Source: Pseudomonadota bacterium (GTDB lineage Bacteria > Myxococcota_A > UBA796 > SXON01). From it: a DNA stretch of 47,847 bases. The stretch is taken from positions 1 through 47,847 of the forward strand of contig JAUXQH010000148.1 in the NCBI GenBank assembly GCA_030685065.1, in the 5' to 3' direction. How positions within the stretch are numbered: the first letter of the stretch is position 1; the number at the start of each line of letters is the position of its first letter. The translations under genes were made by a program, and so were the position numbers. The notes beneath the pieces are model-generated. The model saw only the letters and a list, made by a program, of their open reading frames with translations. It was not told the origin of the DNA and did no database searches. Positions 33,521-41,500 of this stretch are shown here, one piece after another.

Positions 33521-34314
33521 TGCCCGCCTCCTCTCGTTTCATCCGTGCCCGCGTCGTCGGCGCCGTCGAATTCGCGGGGGACGCCGTTGCCGGGCCCCGG
33601 CGCAAGGTCTCCCAGAAGGACCGGCAAATCCGTCGCAAGCTGCGGCGGGCCCGCGCCCTCAAGCGGCGCGTCGCCCACCTGCGCATCCGCAAGCCGCTCG
33701 GCTGGAAGGGCGCGGTTAAGCAGGCCAAGACGAACCTCCGGGTCGTGATGAGCGATCTGAAGGCTGTCGGCTGGAAGCCCAACAAGCCGAGCCGCGCGCG
33801 CAAGCCCGGCGAGGACGAGATGGACGCGGCGCTCGAGGACATCCCGGAGGCCGAGCCCGGGGAGGCCGAGGAGCCCGACGAGGGCGTCGAGGAGCTGCCC
33901 GAGTCCCCCGAGGCCGAGACGGAGGGCAATTGGCTCGACGGCTACGTCGGCGCCGAGCCGAAGAAGCGGCCCGTCGCGGACCTGTTCAAGCGCGCGGGCG
34001 CGGCGCTCGCGTCGAAGTGGTCGAAGCCCGTCCCCCTCGGCGACGGCGGCCAGATCCAGACCCGTCCGGGACAGCGGGCGATGATCATGTCGGTAAGCCC
34101 CGGCCTGTTCGTGGTGCAGCTCGTGTCCGACACGGCGGCCCGGAAGCTCGCGGGCGACAACGTCGGCGTCCTGCCGCTCCTCCTGTACCCGCTGGTGAAG
34201 AGCAAGATCCTCCAGAAGCTCGCGCCCCAGCCTGCGCCCCCCGCGCAGCCGGCCGCGGCGCCGGCCGCCCAGCCCGCGCCCGTTGGTTGCGACGACCGCC
34301 GTTGCGGGAGCTGA
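33520..34314 (+). CDS. hypothetical protein, basic N-terminus and acidic middle
   Basis: The product is 264 residues. The ATG overlaps the previous stop (TGATG) and has GGGAG in place. The N-terminal 90 residues are very basic (QKDRQIRRKLRRARALKRRVAHLRIRK). Residues about 105-150 are acidic and Pro-rich (PEAEPGEAEEPDEGVEELPESPEAE). A third part has beta-rich RPGQRAMIMSVSPGLFVVQLVSDTAARKL, and the C-terminus is Ala/Pro-rich. The basic-then-acidic layout recalls that of the 237-residue protein. It could bind nucleic acid or pack against it. No family recognised. Confidence 0.7.
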   Translation: MPASSRFIRARVVGAVEFAGDAVAGPRRKVSQKDRQIRRKLRRARALKRRVAHLRIRKPLGWKGAVKQAKTNLRVVMSDLKAVGWKPNKPSRARKPGEDEMDAALEDIPEAEPGEAEEPDEGVEELPESPEAETEGNWLDGYVGAEPKKRPVADLFKRAGAALASKWSKPVPLGDGGQIQTRPGQRAMIMSVSPGLFVVQLVSDTAARKLAGDNVGVLPLLLYPLVKSKILQKLAPQPAPPAQPAAAPAAQPAPVGCDDRRCGS

Positions 34315-34315
34315 A

Positions 34316-34969
34316 ATGTCGACCCTCCCCATTAGCGCCGAGGCCGTCCTCGAGCGGATGAACGCGATGCGGATCACCGCCGAGCTGTCGCTCGCGCGCG
34401 TGAAGAGCTACCTCGCGTCCGACCCCCAACCGCTGGCCCGCGTCGTCGCGGGCTACCGCGCGCTCGTGGCGAACGTGGGGAGCCGCATCATCCACGCGCA
34501 GGCCCTCGTGATTCACGCGCGGTCGAAAAACCCGACCGACGCGCGGCTGGTCGCGCTGGAGCGGCGCACGGTCGAGATGCTCACCGCGTGGAGCGCGCAC
34601 GCCCGCGGCTACACGCAGTACGAGCGCCCGGCGACCGAGGCCGAGAAGGGCGGCGCCATCAAGGTCGGCGCGGCGCCGGTCGTGGTCATCGCCATCGCCG
34701 TCGCGGGCGCCGTCATCGCCGTGTCGGTCACCGGGATCGCGTGGGCCGTCGTCCACTACAAGGAGGCGCAGACGCTCGCCGACGAGATCGCGCTGCTCGA
34801 GCGCGACCCGTCGCTCGCCGACGCCATCGCGAAGATCAACGAGTCGTCGCCGTCCTCCACGCCGCCCGTCGATCCCACCAACCCGGGCGGCGGCTGGGGC
34901 TGGCTCCTCGCCGCCCTCGGCCTCGCCGGAGCTGCCATCTTCGTCGTCCCCCGTCTGGGGAAGGGGTAA
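34316..34969 (+). CDS. two-segment membrane protein
   Basis: The product is 217 residues starting at 34316, with GGGAG 6 nt upstream. An N-terminal helical region carries charged residues (AVLERMNAMRITAELSLARVKSYLASD). The first membrane helix is VVVIAIAVAGAVIAVSVTGIAWAVV (about 118-142). After a charged linker and a Thr/Pro stretch, a second hydrophobic segment (GWGWLLAALGLAGAAIFVVP) lies close to the C-terminus. The layout would suit an integral protein of an internal virion membrane or the host inner membrane. This is inferred; no family match is known to me. Confidence 0.75.
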   Translation: MSTLPISAEAVLERMNAMRITAELSLARVKSYLASDPQPLARVVAGYRALVANVGSRIIHAQALVIHARSKNPTDARLVALERRTVEMLTAWSAHARGYTQYERPATEAEKGGAIKVGAAPVVVIAIAVAGAVIAVSVTGIAWAVVHYKEAQTLADEIALLERDPSLADAIAKINESSPSSTPPVDPTNPGGGWGWLLAALGLAGAAIFVVPRLGKG

Positions 34970-34972
34970 TCC

Positions 34973-36439
34973 ATGACCACCAAGCCCGAGAAGTTCCGCC
35001 TCAACGTCATCGGTGCCGACGAGGACGTTCCGCGGCTGCTGCTCGCCTACGGGCGTGGCTGCGGCGGCGAGGTCGCCTTCGCGATGCGTCCCCGCGACAA
35101 CACCGCGCTGCTCGTGCACCAGGTCAAGAAGGCGCCCGCGAAGGTGTGGCGCACCGACCTCGGGCTCGCGCCTTCGCACGCCCCTGAGCTCGACGCCGAT
35201 CCGGCCGCCGCGGTAGCCGAGCTCCGCCGGATGAAAGCGGCCCCGCCGCCGGCCGGTCCCGCGACACTGAAGGGCAAGTGGGCGGGACTTCTCGTCTGCG
35301 ACGACGGCACGCCGCGCGTGACGCTGGAGCGCAAGGTCGCGAGCTACGGCACGCTGAGGCTCACGTCGAAGTCCGATGGGCGCTGGACCGCCACGTTCGA
35401 CCGCGCGGGAAAGTGGTTCAGCCAGGCGAAGCAGGAGAGTGTCGAGCGCAGCGGCCTCGCCGAGGCGATCACCGCGGGCATGGGCCTCGTCGTCGGCCTC
35501 GTGAGCGAGGCGTGCAGCTTCCGCGACACCCGCCGTCGCAACACGGTGGACGCCGAGTTCGCCGCCCAGCACCCGTACACCCCGCCGAAGGAGGGCAAGG
35601 ACCCGACCGGCCGCTATCAGCCGAAGGCCACGTTCCGGGCCGTCCAGACCGAGAAGGGCTGGGCCGTCGTCAACGATGTGGGAGCGACGGTCGCCACGTT
35701 CGGCGCCCGCGAGAAGGGGGTGGCCACGAAGCACGCGAGCGCGCTCACGCGGGGCAAGACGCCCGCCTCGGCGCCCACCCCCTCGCCGTCGATCCCGCCG
35801 TCGCTCGAGTCCATCCCGATGCCGGAGTCGCCGTCCTGCCCAACGTCGGTGGCTCGCATCGCCTCCGCGACCGAGAAGGAGGCCGAGGCACTGCAGGAGC
35901 TCGCGCAGTCTCTCTGGGGCTCGACGGAGGCGCCCGAGCTGCTCGGCCGCGCCGGGAAGCTCATCAGACACGCCCAGGCGCTGGTCGGTTCGCCCCTGTG
36001 CTCGGGCAAAGAGCAGACCGCCGCGCTCGAGGACGTGCGGCGGGCCGCCGGGGCGTACCAGCAGGCGTCGGAGGCCATCGGCCGCGGGGAGAAGCCCGAC
36101 ATCGTCACGACGCTCAGGCGCATCGCCGAGCGCGTATCGCTCGCGGCCGCGCGCGCGGCGAAGTCCTGCGCGGCGGGGCAGCAGAAGCTCGGGAGGGCCC
36201 CCCGCACGCCCGACCAAGTCGCGGCAGGGATCTCCGCCCGCGAGGCGCCCGCGCCCAGCGTGTCGATGCAGCCGGTGTGGCCTCCCGCGGCACCGCCGCA
36301 GGCGGTTCCGGCCACCAAGGCGCCGCGGACGCGGAAGGCGAAGGGGCCCGAGGTGGACCCCGCGAAGGACCAGCTGCTCGTCAACGCCTTCGCCGACGCG
36401 ATCAAGCAGGCCGCGCAGCAGATGGGAGGTGGGGCGTGA
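34973..36439 (+). CDS. hypothetical protein, largest product of the particle-like operon
   Basis: The product is 488 residues with a good AGGGG site. The N-terminal 230 residues are mixed alpha/beta (KGKWAGLLVCDDGTPRVTLERKVASYGTLRLTS, RWTATFDRAGKWFSQAK). After a Ser/Pro/Thr linker, the C-terminal third is largely helical (EKEAEALQELAQSLWGSTEAPELLGRAGKLIRHAQ). Near the end is a Pro/Ala linker (MQPVWPPAAPPQAVPATKAPRTRKAK). No known motif is present. It could be a DNA-binding or assembly protein. No membrane segment is visible. It is followed, in a 4-nt overlap, by the small 86-residue membrane protein. Confidence 0.7.
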   Translation: MTTKPEKFRLNVIGADEDVPRLLLAYGRGCGGEVAFAMRPRDNTALLVHQVKKAPAKVWRTDLGLAPSHAPELDADPAAAVAELRRMKAAPPPAGPATLKGKWAGLLVCDDGTPRVTLERKVASYGTLRLTSKSDGRWTATFDRAGKWFSQAKQESVERSGLAEAITAGMGLVVGLVSEACSFRDTRRRNTVDAEFAAQHPYTPPKEGKDPTGRYQPKATFRAVQTEKGWAVVNDVGATVATFGAREKGVATKHASALTRGKTPASAPTPSPSIPPSLESIPMPESPSCPTSVARIASATEKEAEALQELAQSLWGSTEAPELLGRAGKLIRHAQALVGSPLCSGKEQTAALEDVRRAAGAYQQASEAIGRGEKPDIVTTLRRIAERVSLAAARAAKSCAAGQQKLGRAPRTPDQVAAGISAREAPAPSVSMQPVWPPAAPPQAVPATKAPRTRKAKGPEVDPAKDQLLVNAFADAIKQAAQQMGGGA

Positions 36440-36696
36440 GCCGGTGGTACCTTGGTATCGGGCCGGCGCTCATCCTCGCCTCGTGCGCGGTCGCGTTCGC
36501 GCAGGAGGCGGCACCCCCGGTCGCGGGGCCGAGCTCGGCGCCTGGGACGGACTTCCTGCTGTCGATGGGGCCCTACGGCGCGCTCGTGTGGGGAGCGTAT
36601 CTACTCGGGAAGGGGGTGAAGGTCACGGTGCAGATCGAGCTCTCGGAGCGGGATCGGGAGATCATCGAGAAGCTGGGGAAGGCAGGCACCGCCTGA
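36436..36696 (+). CDS. small membrane protein (holin-like size)
   Basis: The product is 86 residues from a GTG overlapping the previous stop (GTGA), with GGGAGG 5 nt upstream. An N-terminal hydrophobic segment (GPALILASCAVAFA) looks like a signal or membrane helix and ends AFAQEA. A second segment (GPYGALVWGAYLLGKGVKV) is followed by a charged tail (ELSERDREIIEKLGK). Size and topology would suit a holin, but no holin motif can be claimed. It is the last gene of the plus-strand operon and is followed by two minus-strand genes. Confidence 0.7.
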   Translation: MSRWYLGIGPALILASCAVAFAQEAAPPVAGPSSAPGTDFLLSMGPYGALVWGAYLLGKGVKVTVQIELSERDREIIEKLGKAGTA

Positions 36697-36714
36697 TCTC
36701 AATCGCTTCGAAAC

Positions 36715-37704
36715 CTACCGCATCGCCGTCGGGTCCACCTCCAGCAGGCCAGACTCCGACGTGTACCGCCAGCACCACTCGGATGGCGGGCTCTCGGTGA
36801 ACCGCAGGAACCAGAATCCAAGAAACTCACCTGGCAGCCGCGTGCCCGCTGCGTGGCCGAGCGCCGCCTTGAACGTCTGGATCCGCATATCGGCCGACGC
36901 AGCCGTGCTTGGTTGCACGTAGACCAAGGCAAATTGGGTGCCATGCCGCGCCGCGAGGGAGCCCTTGGTATCGATGTGACGTTTGATGTAGCTCCACGCA
37001 TCCGCAGCCGCTGATGCCGTGTCCGTGTAGCTCATGTCCATGCTCACGAGTTGCGGGGGTCCGAAGCTGATCCGGAGGTGAACTCCGTTCATCTGGAATT
37101 TGAGCCCCGGGATTGGCAGCGAGGTCCACTGCGCGAGATGTGCGGAGAGTTGGGTCCTCAGTGCCGCCACGGTCGGTCCTACTCGCGCTCGTCCATCCAG
37201 CCCATCTGCGGTGAAGCGGATTTGTAGACGCCCTCCGGTTCGTGCCTCCCAAATCGTTGTTGCCGCGTCTGTTACACGCTGGATTAGGTCGTGAGAGTTC
37301 TCGATCGCGGCCTTCACGTCGAACGCCACCATCCGGCCTCCGAGGAGGATTCGGCCTTCGAAGGGAGGGGAACGACCGTGCCCGGGAGGCCAACCCACTT
37401 CCCGAAGCAGCCCGAGCCCGGCGAAGTGTCCGAACGCGAGCATCTCCGTGAGCCCCTTCCTGTACTTGGCTTCTTGCGCCTGAAACAGATCTGACACGGA
37501 CTCAGCGAGCGCCGCATGGCCGACCGTCTCGCATCTGAGCCGCGCGAAGGCCGACTCCAGCGCAGGGAAGTCGTAGTCTCCGCAGTTGTCGGCGTGCAAG
37601 TCAAGCAAGCCGTCAACATGGCTCTTGTCCACGTCGACGCCGAGCGCGCTCGCGGCGCGAGAGGCCGACTCCAGCCCGGGGAAGTTCGAGAGCGCGACGT
37701 GCAT
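36715..37704 (-). CDS. hypothetical protein, second gene of a two-gene operon
   Basis: The product is 329 residues with a start at the ATG at 37704, 12 bp after the upstream gene's stop. The sequence is mixed alpha/beta: SHVDGLLDLHADNCGDYDFPALESAFARLR, ILLGGRMVAFDVKAAIENS. The latter has an acidic-x-Lys strand pattern (FDVK) that weakly recalls a nuclease core. GC content seems lower than in its neighbours, so it may be a recent cargo gene. No membrane segment or known motif is visible. It runs convergently into the plus-strand operon ending at 36696. Confidence 0.65.
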   Translation of the reverse strand: MHVALSNFPGLESASRAASALGVDVDKSHVDGLLDLHADNCGDYDFPALESAFARLRCETVGHAALAESVSDLFQAQEAKYRKGLTEMLAFGHFAGLGLLREVGWPPGHGRSPPFEGRILLGGRMVAFDVKAAIENSHDLIQRVTDAATTIWEARTGGRLQIRFTADGLDGRARVGPTVAALRTQLSAHLAQWTSLPIPGLKFQMNGVHLRISFGPPQLVSMDMSYTDTASAAADAWSYIKRHIDTKGSLAARHGTQFALVYVQPSTAASADMRIQTFKAALGHAAGTRLPGEFLGFWFLRFTESPPSEWCWRYTSESGLLEVDPTAMR

Positions 37705-37715
37705 GAAGCGATCTC

Positions 37716-38360
37716 CTATCTGGCAGAGGGCATGGAGCAGGCGTCCATCACGGGTCGGAGCGCCGAGCGGGAACCCCGAAGACTGAACTCCCCGCTCACG
37801 GTCCCCTCGTAGAACGACCAACGGACGTACATCCGCGATGCCCCTTGCATCCGTGCAAGATGCTCGACCGGAAGCGACGTGTCGTCCTCCACTCGTACGA
37901 ACGGCCCGGCGTCGTAGCTGATCTCTGTGCGATACGGCACGTTCATCATCATGAGGGTGATGTTCATAAGGCTGATGCGCAGGAGCGTGCCTGCTTCGCA
38001 GGAGACATCGAGGACCAGGGTACGGTCGTTTACTGCCTTCGTTCCGGCCCCAACCGAGCCATTGAGGCGCAGAACCGTCCAGTCCTCGAACCGGTCCTGC
38101 ACCGGCTCGCCCTTCTCCGTATTCTCTCCCGGAGACTCCTTGGTCGGCTCACCCACCCCCGCCGCCACCCTGGCGGCCCGCACGACCTGATCGGGTAGCT
38201 TCTTCCTGACCATGCAGTCGATGTCGGCTCGCGAGGGCGCTGCCGATGCTGCCTGGATCGTCTGGACGACCAGGTCCGACGAAACGCCGGCGCCGACCAA
38301 GCCGACGATGTCCTCGCAGCCTATGGCGAGCGCCTCCGGAACCAACATCGTGATGAGCAT
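37716..38360 (-). CDS. hypothetical protein, first gene of a two-gene operon
   Basis: The product is 214 residues. Of the clustered ATGs, the one at 38360 has GGAGG at the best distance (6 nt). A slightly earlier ATG at 38363 would give one more residue. The N-terminus is helical and hydrophobic (ALAIGCEDIVGLVGAGVSSDLVVQTIQAA) and is followed by DIDCMVRKKLPDQVVRAARVAAG, a Ser/Glu/Lys linker and a beta-rich C-terminus (EISYDAGPFVRVEDDTSLP, RMYVRWSFYEGTVSGEFSLRG). No function is recognised. Its promoter lies in the 140-bp gap that also carries the GCGGCAAG repeats, divergent from the methylase-helicase gene. Confidence 0.65.
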   Translation of the reverse strand: MLITMLVPEALAIGCEDIVGLVGAGVSSDLVVQTIQAASAAPSRADIDCMVRKKLPDQVVRAARVAAGVGEPTKESPGENTEKGEPVQDRFEDWTVLRLNGSVGAGTKAVNDRTLVLDVSCEAGTLLRISLMNITLMMMNVPYRTEISYDAGPFVRVEDDTSLPVEHLARMQGASRMYVRWSFYEGTVSGEFSLRGSRSALRPVMDACSMPSAR

Positions 38361-38427
38361 CATCCTCCTCCGATATCGCGGTTGAGCGGGAAGGCGACGA
38401 TGCTCGTCGCGGACAACCGCGCCCCCC

Positions 38428-38455
38428 GCGGCAAGCAAATCCCCCCCGCGGCAAG
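38428..38455. repeat. GCGGCAAG repeats before the methylase-helicase gene
   Basis: Two copies of GCGGCAAG lie 20 bp apart (38428-38435 and 38448-38455), and the second is followed by TGAAAC. The same GCGGCAAGTGAAAC string ends the TTGCCGC array at 30314-30327. Both sites lie 50-130 bp upstream of plus-strand operons, so the same regulator probably acts on both. Confidence 0.7.
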
Positions 38456-38500
38456 TGAAACCCGCTCCCCCTCGACCCCGGCCACGACTACGGGTCCGAC

Positions 38501-41500
38501 ATGACCGCAGCTGCGCAGCTCCTCGACGCCATCGTCCCCATCGTCCGCACGCGCCTCCCGCGCGGCGTGGACGTGGCCTACCTCGACGACTTCCTCGGTC
38601 GCAACCGCTTCGCCCTCGAAGCGGTGATCGAGCAGAACCTCGGCCCACTGCTCCGCAGGATGGAGGCCGCGAACAACAGCCGCTTCCCCGTCGAGGACAT
38701 CCCCGAATTCTGGACCGCCTCGAAGCGCACCGCCGCGAACGTCGCCGCGATGGCAACGGCATCCAAGCTCTACACCGAGCGTCGAGCCCCGACTGCCGAC
38801 GAGCGCGCGGTCCTCGCCGGCTACTCCGGCTGGGGCGGCCTCTCGATCCAAGCGGCCTCGGGCAAGTTCCCGCCGGGCTTCCCACCCCCCGAGGAGCGCG
38901 GCCTCATCCACGAGTTTTACACGCCGAGCACGGTCGCGAAGGAGGTCGCACGCCTCGTCGCCCCCCTCATCCCGAGCCTGCCGCACGACGGCCCCACCGT
39001 CCACGCGCTGGAGCCCTCGGCCGGCATCGGCCGCTTCCTCCGTGCCTTCGAGCCCGTGCCCGGCATCACCTGGCACGCCGTCGAGTGGTCCGAACTCTCG
39101 GCCCGGATGCTCCACGTCCTCCGCCCCGACGTGGACCTCATGCTCGCCCCGTTCGAGCGGTGGGTGCGCGAGAAGGGCGCCGCGGCTTCGGGTCGCCTCG
39201 GGCTGGTGGTGTCCAACCCGCCCTACGGCATCCGGGGCGCGTCGATCGCGGAGGACCCCGACCGGGCGTACCGCGAGAAGATGGCCTACCACTACTTCCT
39301 TCGCCGGGGGCTCGATCTGCTCGCTCCCGATGGGCTCGGCGTATTCCTCGTGCCCGGCGGCTTCCTCACGTCGCGGACCTCGCAGTTCGTGGCGCTGCGC
39401 GAGAAGGTGCTCAAGCGGCACCACCTCGCCGCCGCGTACCGGCTCCCCAGCGTCCGTCCCAACGGCCGGGAAGCGATCTTCCCGGGCGCCATGCTGGTGA
39501 CGGACCTCCTGTTCTTCCGCGCCCGTGGCGGCGAGCTCGACGCCATCGACGCCGCCGACAACGGCATCGCGGCCGGTGCGTACTTCAAGGAGTACCCCCG
39601 GCACATCCTCGGCCGGGAGATCGGCGACGACCACGGCGAGGACGACCAGACCGTCAAGCCCCGCTGGGGCTACGGCGTGATGGGCGACTTCACCCGGCTC
39701 CCTGACCTCGTGGAGCGCCCCGTCTGCGGCGACTGCAAGGTCATCGCCTTCCCGTCGCGACAGGCCGCCGAGCCGGGCACGAGCGGCGGGCGCGTGGGCG
39801 TCACCCGAGTCACCGAGGCCGACGTCACCGACCTCCCCCGCGAGCTCGCGAGCGCGGTCCTGCTCGGGCTCCGGGTGGACAAGTATCTCGCGCTGGTCGC
39901 CGCCGAGAACGCAGAGGAGCCGCCGCTCCTTTGGCCCGAGCTCCACGAGGGCCTGAACGCCTGGCACACCACCAACGGCAACCCGCACGCGATCATCGAG
40001 CTGGTGAAGCTCGCCCGTGCGGGGAACACCGGCGCCGAGCGGTTCCTGTCCGCGTTCGACCGCGCTGGGCACCTGATCGAAGGGCTGCGTCGCAAGCCGC
40101 CGGCCATCGAGCCCCGGTTCACCGGCCGCGCCGACGACGTGGTGGCCCAGGCCGAGCACCTCTACCGGCACGCCCGGATGCTCTCCCTCCGCGAGCTCCT
40201 CGACTACCACGCGAGCCTCGGCGGGCCGTTTGCGCCCGACCAAGTGCGCGCGAAGGTGCTCGCCGCGGGCTGGTGCTTCGACGGCGACACGTTCGCCGAG
40301 CTGTTCCCGGCCGACGTGTACCTCTCCGGCTCGCTCTGGCCCAAGATGGACCGGGCGATGGCGCGCCCGGACGACCCGCAGGCGAAGGCCCAGGTCGCCC
40401 GCCTGCTCGACGTGATCAAGCCGGCGATCTTCGACGACATCGAGGGCGTGTCGGCACGTCAGGGATGGCTCCCGCTCGACCTCGTCGCCGAGTGGGTGAA
40501 CGCCACCTACACCGGGTACGACCCCGTGCAGTTCGTGCGGCAGGGCGGCCTGCTCGCCCCGAAGGGCTGGCAGTACGACCAGATGTCGAAGAAGGAGAAC
40601 GCCGGGGAGATGCACCCCGAGGTGCTCCTCATCCTCGGCTGGATCAACCACGACAAGACGATGTTCGCGCCGTCCAAGAAGTTCGACGACGACAACGAGA
40701 AGGACATCGACAAGATCCGCATGAAGAAGGCGGCCGAGTGGGACGCCAGCTTCAAGGGCTTCGCGGGGGCCACCCCGGAACGGCGTCTGGCCGTCGAGTT
40801 CGCCTACAACCGCCAGTTCCGCGGCTACGTCGCCCCCGCCTACACCGCCGAGCCGCTGGCCATCGCCAGATGGACGCGCGGGCGCGGGCACCGCCCCGCC
40901 TCGGCCCTCCGCGCTGGCGAGCGCGTCGTGCGCCTCGACCCCCATCAGGTCGCCGGGGCGCGGCGCATCCTCGCCAACCGGGGCGGGCTGCTCGCGTTCG
41001 ACGTGGGCGTCGGCAAGACGTACACCGGCCTCGCCGTGCTCGCGCGAGCCCGTCAGGAGGGGTGGTGCAAGCGACCCGTGGTGCTGGTCCCCAACTCCAT
41101 CGTGTGGAAGTGGTACGACGACTTCGCCACGGCGCTCCCCGACTATCGGGTGGCGGTCATCGGCTCGAAGAAGAAGACGATCACGCGCGGCGACCGGAAG
41201 GGCCTCGCGACGAGCGACACCGACACGCCGCAGGAGCGTGCCGAGAAGTGGACCCGCTTCCAGGCCGGCGAGTACGACGCCGTGCTCCTTTCCTACACGG
41301 CACTCGGCCGCACGCGCATGAACGAGAAGGCCGTGCGCGCCTACGCCGAGAAGACCGAGGCGATCCAGCGCGAGGTGGCGCTCCGCCGACGCAACGCGGC
41401 CAAGCGCAAGAAGCTCTCCGAGCGCGACGAGGCCATCCTGCGCGAGGGCATCGCCGCCTGGGTCGCGCAGCAGATGGAGCTCGCCGAGGGGTGGGAGTAC

